Source: Micromonospora pallida (GTDB lineage: Bacteria > Actinomycetota > Actinomycetes > Mycobacteriales > Micromonosporaceae). From it: a stretch of DNA of 64,000 bases. The translations under genes and the position numbers were made by a program. The stretch covers positions 6,387,001 to 6,451,000 of the forward strand of contig NZ_FMHW01000002.1 in assembly GCF_900090325.1 (NCBI RefSeq), given 5' to 3'. Below are positions 8,734 to 17,534 of this stretch, in pieces. Position 1 is the stretch's first letter; every line of letters begins with the position of its first letter. Below the pieces are notes generated by a model, which was given only the letters and a program-made list of their open reading frames with translations, was not told the origin of the DNA and did not search any database.

Positions 8734-10245
8734 GTGACCGCCACCCCGCCCGGCGCCCTGCCGAAGCCAATTGTGCCCGGTCTGACTGATTTGCAGGTCT
8801 TTGCCCGGGGCGGCTACGCCACCGTGTACCGGGCCGTCCAGATCTCCGTCGGGCGTGAGGTCGCGGTCAAGGTGGAGAACCGCACCCTGGACAACGAACG
8901 CGACCAGGCGCGCTTCCTGCGGGAAGCGCGGGCGGCCGGCCGGATGTCGTCCCACCCGCACGTGGTGGACCTCTTCGACGTCGGCGTCACCGTCGACCGG
9001 CACCCGTACCTGATCATGGAGCTCTGTGACGGGTCGTACGCCGAACGGATGCGCACTTCCCCGCTCGGTCCGGTCGAGGCGCGCGACCTCGGCGTCAAGA
9101 TCGCGGACGCGCTGGCGCACTCGCACGCGGCCGGGGTGCTGCACCGCGACGTGAAGCCGGCCAACATCCTGCACTCGCACTTCAACCCGGCGGTGCTGGC
9201 CGACTTCGGGCTGGCCGTGCTGGCCGAGGTGCGTGACCCCACGGTCACCATGGAGGTTCTCACCCCGGCGTACGCGCCGCCGGAGATGTTCCACCACAGC
9301 CCGCCCTCGCCGGCCGTCGACGTCTACGCGCTCTGCGCCACCCTGTACGCGGTGATGCACGGTCGGCCCCCGCGCTGGCAGTCGGAGCGCAACCCGAGCC
9401 TGGTCACCGTCCTGGAGATGTTCAACCAGCCGATCCCCGGACTGCCCGGGGTGCCGGACGAGCTGGTCGACGTGCTCCGGCTCGGCATGTCGAACGACCC
9501 GGGTGCCCGGCCCTCCGCGGTCGAGCTGCGCGGCCTGTTGGCCGGGCTGTCGCTCGGCACCTCCGACCACCCGCACCACCAGGGGACGTCCTTCGTCGGA
9601 CCCTGGCGGCACCCCGGTCCGGCCGAGCGCACCGGCGACGACTCGTCGCGCGGGCGCACCGGCCACCCCGCGCCCCGCCCCCCGGTCGACGACAGTCACC
9701 CGACGGTGCCGGCACCGGCGCGCCGTCGACGGCGCTGGTTTCTCGGCGGCGCGGGCGTGCTCGCCCTGGTCGCCTCGGCGGGTGCCGGGGCCTGGGTGGG
9801 GAGCATCCCCGAGCGGCCGGAGCCGCTGCCGTCCACCACAGCCGTGGCGGGCACGCTGCCGGGCTGTGCGGACGGTACCGCCGAGCTGCCCGCCGGTGGC
9901 CGCTGCGCCGACGAGTTGCAGTGCTTCGGCCCAGTCCGGGTCCGGGGAACCCGGGCCCAGGCCGTCCGGGTCCGATGTGACCGTCGGCACACGTGGGAGA
10001 GCTACGCCGAGGGCAACCTCCCCGTCGAACTGGCCGGCGCCGACCACGACACGGTCAAGGCCGCGCCGGCGGTCACGCGGGTCTGCAACCCGACGACGTT
10101 CCGGTTGACCAGCGGTCTGACCCAGGCGGACGGGTGGAAGCTGGAGGTGCTGCCACCGGACACCGAGGACTCCGAGCAGACGTACCGCTGCCTGGCCGGC
10201 CGGGGGGTCGACGGACTCGCCGCGCCGACGCTCAGCCTGCGCTGA
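8734..10245 (+). CDS. membrane-anchored Ser/Thr protein kinase with extracellular Cys-rich domain
   Basis: A 503-residue Hanks-type (PknB-like) kinase. The catalytic domain spans about 15-275: glycine loop ARGGYATVYRA, ATP lysine K46, alpha-C glutamate E64, catalytic HRDVKPANI with D139 and metal-binding DFGLA with D157. A proline/basic juxtamembrane stretch leads to RRRR and one membrane helix near 334-353. The outer domain of about 150 residues has several cysteines and an HTWESYAEG segment like septum-formation-type sensor domains, and it lacks PASTA repeats. The glycine loop has GGY where GxG is usual. Start is the GTG at 8734. Likely role: sensing an envelope or extracellular signal and phosphorylating cytoplasmic targets. 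Confidence 0.9.
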   Translation: MTATPPGALPKPIVPGLTDLQVFARGGYATVYRAVQISVGREVAVKVENRTLDNERDQARFLREARAAGRMSSHPHVVDLFDVGVTVDRHPYLIMELCDGSYAERMRTSPLGPVEARDLGVKIADALAHSHAAGVLHRDVKPANILHSHFNPAVLADFGLAVLAEVRDPTVTMEVLTPAYAPPEMFHHSPPSPAVDVYALCATLYAVMHGRPPRWQSERNPSLVTVLEMFNQPIPGLPGVPDELVDVLRLGMSNDPGARPSAVELRGLLAGLSLGTSDHPHHQGTSFVGPWRHPGPAERTGDDSSRGRTGHPAPRPPVDDSHPTVPAPARRRRRWFLGGAGVLALVASAGAGAWVGSIPERPEPLPSTTAVAGTLPGCADGTAELPAGGRCADELQCFGPVRVRGTRAQAVRVRCDRRHTWESYAEGNLPVELAGADHDTVKAAPAVTRVCNPTTFRLTSGLTQADGWKLEVLPPDTEDSEQTYRCLAGRGVDGLAAPTLSLR

Positions 10246-10262
10246 TCCGCCGGGCGGGGCGG

Positions 10263-10580
10263 TCAGCGGTCCCGGAGTCGGGCGCGCAGCGCCGCCACCA
10301 TCATCGGGTCGTCGAGCGTCTCGAGGGTGTCCGCGTCGATCCCGCGCAGGCCACCCGGCGGCTGCTGGACGGGCACGGGTGCCGGACCGGGCGGTGGCTG
10401 GTGGCGTGCCGCGTCGACGGCGACCCCGGTGGTCATCGCGAGCAGTACGACGAGGAGGGACAGCACCACGCCCAGGAAGTCGTCCCGGCGCAGGACGACC
10501 AGGGTGACCAGGAGGGCGACCGCCACGAGCGAGGCGGTCACCGCCAGAACCCGGGCACGGGTACGGGTTAGACGCATCAC
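10263..10580 (-). CDS. small two-helix membrane protein
   Basis: A 105-residue protein with two closely spaced hydrophobic helices (about residues 10-30 and 35-53) separated by RRDD, then a proline-rich linker and a charged, helical C-terminal tail ending RARLRDR. It starts with tandem ATG codons (10580 or 10577). It converges on the kinase gene, with 17 bases between stops. I do not recognise a family. The predicted topology places both ends in the cytoplasm. Function unknown; coding character is good. Confidence 0.6.
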   Translation of the reverse strand: MMRLTRTRARVLAVTASLVAVALLVTLVVLRRDDFLGVVLSLLVVLLAMTTGVAVDAARHQPPPGPAPVPVQQPPGGLRGIDADTLETLDDPMMVAALRARLRDR

Positions 10581-10728
10581 CGGTCCAGCATCACCCGGTT
10601 GCCCGCGCTGTCAACCGTCCAGGGTGGTGTGTGATCCGGCCGTGTACCAGCCGAACCACGCTGCGGTACGTACTGGATGCGTACGGTTATCCTGGTGGGC
10701 CCGCTGGCCCGTTTCCCCGGAGCCGTCC

Positions 10729-11664
10729 ATGAACATGCCGTCCCGGCAGCAGTTTCGGTCGATCGCCACCGCGCTGGCGGTCACCCTGACCCTCGGCCTC
10801 GCCGCGGTCGCCGGCTGCGACAGCCGTCAGGAGCCGCAGTTCCCCTCCGTGCAGGAGAAGCTGCGTGCGACACAGGTCCACGGCCAGCCGAAGCTGCGGA
10901 TCGGGGTGGCGACCCTGGACCCGCTGCTGGGCGGGCAGAAGAACGCCTTCGTCAACTTCGAGGGGGAGATCGCCCGGTACATCGCCGCGTCGCTCGGTTA
11001 CGAGGGGGACCAACGGATCGACCTGGTGCCACTGGCCACCGAGGACCGCATCCCCGCCCTCCAGAGCGGCCAGGTCGACCTCGTGGTCAGCAGTTTCTCG
11101 ATGACCGAGGAGCGGGAGAAGCAGGTCCTCTTCGCCGGTCCGTACTTCGTGACCACACAGGAGGTCCTGATCCCGCTCCGGCTCAAGGACCGGGTCCAGA
11201 CCATCGAGGACCTGCGTGACCCGAAGCTGCGGGTCTGCGCCAGTGGCGGCTCGACCAGCGAGGCGGAACTGGAGGAGCACGGCATCCGGCCCCGGGTGGT
11301 CAAGGACGTCTCCGACTGCGTCCGGGGCATTCGCGAGGACCGGTACGACGTGGTCAGCTCCGACGAGGCGATCCTGGCCGGATTCCGGTCCCAGTTCGCC
11401 ACCGAGTTCCAGATCGTCGACATGCCCTTCGGCACCAGCGAGCGGATCGGCGTGGGGGTGCCGATCGGTGACCCGGCGCTGCGCGACCTGGTCGCCTACT
11501 TCCTGCACAAGAGCTACCAACAGGGCCGCCGGGACGGCAGCAGCCCGTGGCTGACGGCGTACCACAAGACGCTCGGTCCGTGGCTGACGGCGGACCTGCC
11601 CCAGCCGCAGCCGTTAAACGTGCCGGACCTGGTGGACTTCGACGACAAGGCACCGACGCCGTGA
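10729..11664 (+). CDS. extracellular solute-binding lipoprotein (family 3)
   Basis: A 311-residue periplasmic-binding-protein family 3 member of the glutamate/polar amino-acid type. Residues 1-29 are a lipoprotein signal peptide with lipobox VAGC and C30 as the lipidated residue. The mature protein shows LRIGVATLDPLLG, the FVNFEGEIARYIAASLG helix, DLVVSSFSMTEERE and GPYFVTTQEVL segments characteristic of SBP_bac_3. A GGAG ribosome-binding site precedes the ATG at 10729. Unusually, the gene is coupled by a GTGA overlap to a six-helix membrane protein rather than to ABC permease and ATPase genes. It may therefore act as a ligand sensor for its partner rather than as a transporter subunit. Confidence 0.85.
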   Translation: MNMPSRQQFRSIATALAVTLTLGLAAVAGCDSRQEPQFPSVQEKLRATQVHGQPKLRIGVATLDPLLGGQKNAFVNFEGEIARYIAASLGYEGDQRIDLVPLATEDRIPALQSGQVDLVVSSFSMTEEREKQVLFAGPYFVTTQEVLIPLRLKDRVQTIEDLRDPKLRVCASGGSTSEAELEEHGIRPRVVKDVSDCVRGIREDRYDVVSSDEAILAGFRSQFATEFQIVDMPFGTSERIGVGVPIGDPALRDLVAYFLHKSYQQGRRDGSSPWLTAYHKTLGPWLTADLPQPQPLNVPDLVDFDDKAPTP

Positions 11665-12662
11665 GCACCCCGGTCACCGACCAGGCCGAGCGGCGGGCCC
11701 GGGCCAGCCAGTCCTTCTGGACGCTCGTGGTCGGCGTACCGGCGGTCTTCTCGGTGCTCCGGCTCGCGGTGGAGGCCGGCGGCGAACTCCAGACCACGCT
11801 GCTGCTGGTGGCGAACGTCGGGCCGGTGAACCTGATCGCCGGTTTCCTCACCACCGCCGCCCAACTGCTCTCCACCGTCCTGGTGGCCATCTTCGCCCTT
11901 GGCGCGGTCTTCGCCGTCAGCGCCGACCAGCCGGACCTCGCCGCCGTCAGCGCCCGCCGGCCCCTCTTCGCCCGGTGGACCGACATCACCCCGGCCTGGC
12001 TGGTGCTGGCGAGCTTCCTGTTCGCCCTGGTCACCTGGGAACTGCTCTACCTGCCGCTGCTGCTGCCCGCGTTCGCCGCCGCGTTCCAGATCACCCCGGA
12101 ACGACTGCACGAGCGACTGGCGCCCCGGCTGCTGCTCCTGACCGCCCTGCTGGCCGGGTACGGCTGGCTGGTCCTGCCGACCATGCTCGACGCCTGGTGG
12201 CAGCGGGACCTGGTGGCCCTGTTGCTGTTCGGCGGGCCGCCGCTGCTCGCCGTCGCCGTCGCCGGGCCGCTGCCGCGCGCGGTGCTCCGCCCGCTCGCCC
12301 CGCTCACCCAGGCCGCGGTGCTGGTCATCCTGGTCTGGGCGGCCCTGCCGGTGATCACCACCCCGGTGCTGCCGCTGACCGTGGTCACCGTCGCGAACCC
12401 GGTCGGCGGGAGCGAGGACGTACGAGGGCACGTGGTGGCCGTCGACGACGTGAACATGGCCGTCCTGGAGACCCGGGGCGGGGTGCGGTTCGTCCCGGTG
12501 GACCGGGTCGAGGCGCAGGTGCTCTGCCCGAACGAGGACGAACTGCCCCGGCACCGGCTGCGGATCCACGACTTCCACGTCGAGGACTCGCTGCTGGAGG
12601 GGCTGGGCCGGCGGGTACGACCGGTGCACCGGATCGACGCCGCCTGCCGCACCCCGAGCTGA
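11661..12662 (+). CDS. multi-pass membrane protein coupled to the solute-binding protein
   Basis: A 333-residue integral membrane protein with about six hydrophobic helices between residues 18 and 245, and a soluble C-terminal domain (about 250-333) that carries a VVAVDDVNMAVLETRGGVRFVPVDRVEAQ strand-rich segment and two cysteines. The GTG start overlaps the upstream stop by four bases, so it is translated with the solute-binding lipoprotein. It does not look like an ABC permease: no EAA loop is visible. I do not recognise its family. The last nine codons including the stop are duplicated immediately downstream (see the repeat at 12636). Confidence 0.65.
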   Translation: MSTPVTDQAERRARASQSFWTLVVGVPAVFSVLRLAVEAGGELQTTLLLVANVGPVNLIAGFLTTAAQLLSTVLVAIFALGAVFAVSADQPDLAAVSARRPLFARWTDITPAWLVLASFLFALVTWELLYLPLLLPAFAAAFQITPERLHERLAPRLLLLTALLAGYGWLVLPTMLDAWWQRDLVALLLFGGPPLLAVAVAGPLPRAVLRPLAPLTQAAVLVILVWAALPVITTPVLPLTVVTVANPVGGSEDVRGHVVAVDDVNMAVLETRGGVRFVPVDRVEAQVLCPNEDELPRHRLRIHDFHVEDSLLEGLGRRVRPVHRIDAACRTPS

Positions 12663-12689
12663 GACGCCGCCTGCCGCACCCCGGGCTGA
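12636..12689 (+). repeat. 27-bp tandem duplication spanning a stop codon
   Basis: The final 27 bases of the membrane protein gene, including its TGA, are repeated immediately with one mismatch (CCGAGC against CCGGGC), and nine bases of a third copy follow. The duplication keeps the reading frame, so the second copy also ends in a stop in the same frame. It looks like a recent slippage or misaligned-recombination event; read-through would be stopped again nine codons later. Confidence 0.85.
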
Positions 12690-12719
12690 GACGCCGCCCC
12701 CGCCCTGGCCCCGGGCCGA

Positions 12720-13883
12720 TCAGTACGACTTTTCCTGACCGAGCACGTGCTGGGCCACGAAGTTGAGGATCATCTCCCGGCTGACCGGGGCGATCCGGCC
12801 GGCGCGTACCGCCCCGAGCAGGGTGGCGACGCCGTACTCGGTGGTCATGCCGGCGCCGCCATGCACCTGGACAGCGGTGTCCACGGCGAGCGCGGCGGCC
12901 TCCCCGGCGGCGTACTTGGCCATGTTGGCGGACACCCCGGCCTCCTGGTCCCGCCCGGCGTCGTACCGGGTGGCCGCCTTGTAGGTCATGAGTCGGGCCA
13001 GTTCCACCTGGATGGCCGCGTGCGCCAGCGGCTGCGACACCCCCTGGTGCGAGCCGATGCTCCGGCCGCCCCAGACCCGCCGGGTCGCGGCGTACTCGGC
13101 GGCGCGTTCGATCGCGTAGCGGCCGGTGCCGGCCGACATCGCGGCGACGGTGATCCGCTCCGGGTTCAGACCGGCGAAGAGCGCCGGCAGTCCGGCCTCG
13201 AGCGATTCGCCGACCAGCGCGTCGGCGGGCAACCGCACGTCGTCGAGGTAGAGCAGGAACTGGTTCTCCGGAGAGACGATCTCCATGTCCAGCCGGGAGC
13301 AGGTCAGCCCGGCCGCGTCCGTCGGCACGAGGAACAGCGCCGGCTTGAGCTTTCCGGTGGTCGTGTCCTCGGTCCGCGCCACCACCAGCACGTACTGCGC
13401 CTCGTCCACGCCGGAGATGAAGCACTTGCGCCCGGAGAGCAGCCAGTCGTCGCCGTCCCGGCGGGCCACCGTCCCGAGCCGGTGGAAGTTCGACCCGGCC
13501 TCCGGCTCGGTGATCGCGAAGACCACCCTCAGCGAACCGTCGGCCAGCCCGGGGAGGAGGCGTTCGCGCTGGTCGGCGGTGCCGTGCTTGGCGATCACCG
13601 TGCCGGCGATGGCGGGGGAGACCACCAACAGCAGCAGCGGGCAGCCGGCGGCGGCCAGCTCCTCGCAGACGATCGCCAGTTCGGTGATGCCGCCGCCCCC
13701 GCCGCCGTACTCGGTGGGGATGTTGACGCCGAGGTAGCCGAGCCGACCGGCCTCCTCCCACAGTTCGGTGGTGTGCTCGCCGGCCTTGGCCTTCGCCACG
13801 AAGTACCGGTGGCCGTACCGTCGGCCCAGCGCCCGGACGGCATCGCGGAGTTGCTCCTGCTCGTCGGTGAGGTCGAAGTCCAT
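12720..13883 (-). CDS. acyl-CoA dehydrogenase
   Basis: A 387-residue FAD-dependent acyl-CoA dehydrogenase that introduces the alpha-beta double bond in an acyl-CoA. It shows the N-terminal helical domain starting MDFDLTDEQEQLRDAVR, the FAITEPEAGSN flavin/substrate loop, the SGRKCFISG strand and the C-terminal VQVHGGAGMTTEYGV motif. Length is normal for the family. Its ATG overlaps the stop of the biotin carboxylase gene by one base, and it is the last gene of the minus-strand acyl-CoA operon that begins with the TetR gene near 22000. Context suggests a branched or terpenoid acyl-CoA substrate, which is inference only. Confidence 0.92.
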   Translation of the reverse strand: MDFDLTDEQEQLRDAVRALGRRYGHRYFVAKAKAGEHTTELWEEAGRLGYLGVNIPTEYGGGGGGITELAIVCEELAAAGCPLLLLVVSPAIAGTVIAKHGTADQRERLLPGLADGSLRVVFAITEPEAGSNFHRLGTVARRDGDDWLLSGRKCFISGVDEAQYVLVVARTEDTTTGKLKPALFLVPTDAAGLTCSRLDMEIVSPENQFLLYLDDVRLPADALVGESLEAGLPALFAGLNPERITVAAMSAGTGRYAIERAAEYAATRRVWGGRSIGSHQGVSQPLAHAAIQVELARLMTYKAATRYDAGRDQEAGVSANMAKYAAGEAAALAVDTAVQVHGGAGMTTEYGVATLLGAVRAGRIAPVSREMILNFVAQHVLGQEKSY

Positions 13884-15865
13884 CAGGCGTCCTCCTCGGT
13901 CGGGTCGACCACGGCCAGTACGGCACCCGTCTCGACCTGCCCACCGGTCGGCACCGGCAGGTCGGTGACGACGCCGTCGACCGGGGCGAGCACGGGGTGT
14001 TCGAGCTTCATCGCCTCCAGGGTCAACAGCAGGTCCCCGGCGGCGACCCGCTGACCCGTCTCGACGTGCCGGCGGGTGACCGTGCCGGGCAGCGGCGCCA
14101 GCAGCGAACCGGCCGCCAGTTCGGCGGTGGGCAGGGGGAGACGCGGCAGCTCGGTCAGGCTCGTCGCCCCGTCCGGGCCGTCCACGAAGACCGCCGACCC
14201 CACCTGGTGTACGCGGTACGTCCGCCGGACCCCGTCGACGTCCAGCACCACCCGCTCCGGAGCGGCCCCGACCAGGGTGACGGTCCGTACGTTGGCCGGG
14301 TCGGTGGACCACTCGGCGAGCCCGCCCGTGCGGTCCAGCCGGTACCGGACCTCGATCTCGCCGTCCGCCCCGGCGAACCGGGTGACCTGGGGAAACGCCG
14401 GCACGTTCCGCCAGCCGGACGGGAGGGAACCGAGCACCGGTGCTTCGGCGCGGCGGGCGGCGGCCGAGGCGAGCGCGGCAGCGAGCGCGGTCAGCGGTAC
14501 CGCGTCGGCCGGCAACAGCGGGGCGAAGACCTCCGGGTGCCGGTCGAGGAAGCCGGTGTCGACCTCGGCGGCCAGGAACTCAGGGCTGCGCAGCACCCGG
14601 ACCAGCAGGTCCCGGTTGGTGGTCACCCCGTGCAGTTCGGCGCGGGCCAGCGTCCGGGCCAGCAGGCGGGTGGCCTCCTCGCGGGTCTGCGCCCAGGCGA
14701 TCACCTTCGCCAGCATCGAGTCGTAGTGCACCCCGACCGTCGAGCCGGCCACCACGCCCGAGTCGAGGCGCAGGCCGACGGCCCGGAGGGTGCCGAACTC
14801 GCGGGCCACCCCGGGGATCGCGAACCGGTGCAGGGTGCCGGTGGCCGGCCGCCAGTCCCGCGCCGGATCCTCGGCGCAGAGCCGTGCCTCGATCGCGTAG
14901 CCGCGCATCCAGGCCGGGTCGACGGCGTTCTCCGGCAGTGGCTGTCCCTCGGCGACCATCAGTTGCAGCCGGACCAGGTCCAGGCCGGTGGTGAGTTCGG
15001 TGACCGGGTGCTCGACCTGGAGCCTGGTGTTCATCTCCAGGAAGAAGAACTCCCCGGTCGGGGCGAGCAGGAACTCCACCGTGCCCGCGCCGACATACCC
15101 GACCGCTCGGCCGGCGGCCACCGCGGCCTCGTGCAGCTTCTCCCGCAGGTCGATCGGGATGACGCCGGGGGCCTCCTCGATCAGCTTCTGGTGCCGACGC
15201 TGGATCGAGCACTCGCGGACGCCCTGCGCGGCGACCGTGCCGTGGCTGTCCCCGAAGATCTGTACCTCGATATGGCGGCCCCGTTCGACGTACCGCTCGA
15301 CGAAGACCGTGCCGTCGCCGAACGCGCCGGCCGCCTCCCGGCTCGCGGCGGCGACCGCCTCGGCGAGACCGGCGGCCTCCCGGACCACGCGCATGCCCCG
15401 CCCACCGCCGCCGGCAGACGCCTTGACCAGCACCGGGAAGTCGGTGACCTGGTCGGGATCGGTCCAGGTCGGCAGCATCGGCACGCCGGCCTCGGCGAGC
15501 AGCGCCTTGGCCGCCATCTTGTCGCCCATCGCGGCGATCGCGGCGGCCGGCGGGCCGACCCAGGTCAGCCCGGCGTCGGTCACCGCCGTCGCGAACCCGG
15601 CGTTCTCGGCGAGAAAGCCGTAGCCCGGGTGCACGGCGTCCGCGCCGGACCGCCGGGCCGCGGCCAGGAGCAGGTCGATCCGCAGGTACGTCTCGGCCGG
15701 TGTGTTCCCGGGGAGGCGTACGGCATGGTCGGCCTCGGCGACGAACGGCGCGTCGGCGTCCGCGTCCGAGTGCACGGCGACGGTCTCCAGGCCGAGCGCA
15801 CGGCAGGTGGCGAAGATCCGGCGGGCGATCTCCCCCCGGTTAGCGACCAGCAGTCTGGTGATCAT
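13883..15865 (-). CDS. acyl-CoA carboxylase alpha subunit (biotin carboxylase-BCCP)
   Basis: A 660-residue fusion of an ATP-grasp biotin carboxylase (about 1-450; opening LLVANRGEIARRIF, HPGYGFLAENA, KASAGGGGRGMRVV, EMNTRLQVEHPVTE) and a C-terminal biotin-carrier domain with EAMKLEHPV. The biotinylated lysine is K620. It carboxylates its own biotin with bicarbonate and ATP, then passes CO2 to the carboxyltransferase subunit encoded just upstream. The subunit length fits methylcrotonyl-, geranyl- or other 3-methyl-enoyl-CoA carboxylases. It is followed by the acyl-CoA dehydrogenase gene with a one-base overlap. A 68-base gap containing a Micromonospora-like intergenic repeat separates it from the frameshifted carboxyltransferase gene. 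Confidence 0.93.
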   Translation of the reverse strand: MITRLLVANRGEIARRIFATCRALGLETVAVHSDADADAPFVAEADHAVRLPGNTPAETYLRIDLLLAAARRSGADAVHPGYGFLAENAGFATAVTDAGLTWVGPPAAAIAAMGDKMAAKALLAEAGVPMLPTWTDPDQVTDFPVLVKASAGGGGRGMRVVREAAGLAEAVAAASREAAGAFGDGTVFVERYVERGRHIEVQIFGDSHGTVAAQGVRECSIQRRHQKLIEEAPGVIPIDLREKLHEAAVAAGRAVGYVGAGTVEFLLAPTGEFFFLEMNTRLQVEHPVTELTTGLDLVRLQLMVAEGQPLPENAVDPAWMRGYAIEARLCAEDPARDWRPATGTLHRFAIPGVAREFGTLRAVGLRLDSGVVAGSTVGVHYDSMLAKVIAWAQTREEATRLLARTLARAELHGVTTNRDLLVRVLRSPEFLAAEVDTGFLDRHPEVFAPLLPADAVPLTALAAALASAAARRAEAPVLGSLPSGWRNVPAFPQVTRFAGADGEIEVRYRLDRTGGLAEWSTDPANVRTVTLVGAAPERVVLDVDGVRRTYRVHQVGSAVFVDGPDGATSLTELPRLPLPTAELAAGSLLAPLPGTVTRRHVETGQRVAAGDLLLTLEAMKLEHPVLAPVDGVVTDLPVPTGGQVETGAVLAVVDPTEEDA

Positions 15866-15883
15866 TCGCGGCTGACCCTTTCG

Positions 15884-15926
15884 TTCGCGACTGCGGGACT
15901 CCGCTTCGCTGCGTTCCTCGCGCTCA
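15884..15926. repeat. intergenic repeat-like element between carboxylase genes
   Basis: The 68-base gap inside this operon holds a CGCGACTGCGGGACTCCGCT...CGCTGCGTTCCTCGCGCTCA stretch that I recall as a recurrent short intergenic element in Micromonospora-type genomes. It does not recur elsewhere in this window, so the repeat claim rests on memory and needs a genome search. It interrupts an otherwise tightly overlapped operon. Confidence 0.35.
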
Positions 15927-15933
15927 CGGGTGC

Positions 15934-17534
15934 TCACATCCGGAAGACGCCGAAGCCGTCCGCCCCGGCAATCGGTGCACTGTGGACGGCGGAGAGGCAG
16001 AGGCCGAGGACGGTACGGGTGTCCCGGGGGTCGATCACCCCATCGTCGTAGAGCCGACCGGAGAGGAACAGCGCCCCGGACTCCGACTCGATCTGCTGCT
16101 CGACCATCGTCCGCATCGCCGTGTCGGCGTCCTCGTCGTACTCCCGGCCCCGGGCGGCGGCGGCCTGACGGGCCACGATGGACAGCACCCCGGCCAGCTG
16201 CGCCGGCCCCATCACCGCCGACTTCGCGTTCGGCCAGGTGAACAGGAACCTCGGGTCGTACGCCCGGCCGCACATGCCGTAGTTCCCGGCCCCGTACGAC
16301 GCGCCCAGGTTGACCGTCAGGTGCGGCACGGTCGAGTTCGACACCGCGTTGACCATCAGCGCGCCGTGCTTGATGATGCCGCGCTGCTCGTACTCGGTGC
16401 CGACCATGTAGCCGGTGGTGTTCTGGAGGAAGACCAGCGGGGTGTCGGTGGTGTTGGCGAGCTGGATGAACTGGGCCGCCTTCTGCGCCTCCTCGCTGAA
16501 CAGCACGCCCCGCGCGTTGGCGAGGACGCCGACCGGGTACCCGTGCAGCTCGCCCCAACCGGTGACCAGCGCGGTGCCGTACGCCGGCTTGAACTCGTCG
16601 AAGTCGCTGTCGTCGAGGACCCGGGCCAGCACCTCGCGCGGGTCGAAGGGCACCTTCAGGTCGGCGCTGGCGATGCCGAGCAGCTCCTCCGGGTCGTACC
16701 GGGGCGGGGCCGGATCCAGGGCGCGGGGCGGCGGGCCGTGCTTGCGCCAGTTCAACCGGCGTACGCACCGCCGGGCCAGCCGGATGCCGTCCCGTTCGTC
16801 CTCGGCGAGGAAGTCGGCCAGCCCGGACCGGGTGGCGTGCATGGCTGCCCCGCCCAGCGACTCGTCGTCGGCGTCCTCACCGGTCGCCATCTTCACCAGC
16901 GGCGGACCGGCCAGGTACACCTGCGACCGGTCCCGGATCATGATCGTGTAGTCCGACATGCCCGGGATATACGCGCCGCCGGCGGTGGCGTTACCGAAGA
17001 CCACGCTGACCGTGGGGATCTTCGCGGCGGAGAGCCGGGTCAGGTCCCGGAACACCCGGCCGCCCGGGATGAAGATCTCCGCCTGGGTGGGCAGATCCGC
17101 GCCGGCCGACTCGACCAGGTTCACCATCGGCAGCCGGTTGGCCAGGGCGATCTCCCCGGCCCGGCGGGTCTTCGCCAGCGACCAGGGGTTGACCGCGCCG
17201 CCGCGTACCGTCGGATCGTTGGCGAGGATCAGGCACTCCACCCCTCGACCACCCCGATGCCGGTCACCACGCTCGCCCCCACCGGGAAGTCCGTGCCGTA
17301 GCCGGCCACCGGCGACAGCTCCAGGAACGGGCTGTCCGGGTCGAGCAGCAGTTCGATCCGCTCCCGGGGCAGGAGGCGACCGCGCCGGTGGTGCCGGGTG
17401 ACGTACTTCTCGCCGCCGCCCGCGCGAGCCACGTCCAACGCCTCCGCCAGCTCGGCCAGCCGCTCCAGCAGGGCCGTCCGGTTCGTCGCGAAGGCTGCCG
17501 AGGCCGGGTCGATCGCACTGCTCAACGTGGTCAC
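15934..17534 (-). pseudogene. acyl-CoA carboxylase carboxyltransferase (beta) subunit, broken by a one-base frameshift
   Basis: The reading frame from the GTG at 17534 encodes the first 101 residues (up to GIGVVEG) and then hits TGA at 17229-17231. The rest of the protein (ECLILANDPTVRGGA through GFGVFRM, about 435 residues) continues in another frame from 17241 to 15934. The break falls at a run of four C bases (17241-17244 on the plus strand); one more base restores the conserved GVVEG-xECLILAND junction. All other family features are intact (GGAYIPGMSDY, GASYGAGNYGMCGRAYDPRF). Either the gene is newly inactivated, a homopolymer sequencing error occurred, or frameshifting is used. Its GTG start overlaps the upstream acyl-CoA dehydrogenase stop by four bases. 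Confidence 0.85.

Noticed and set aside
6766..10047. A 1,093-codon minus-strand open frame across the cyclase and kinase genes
   Set aside because: It is antisense to two well-supported genes with recognised domains; long shadow frames are normal in very GC-rich DNA.
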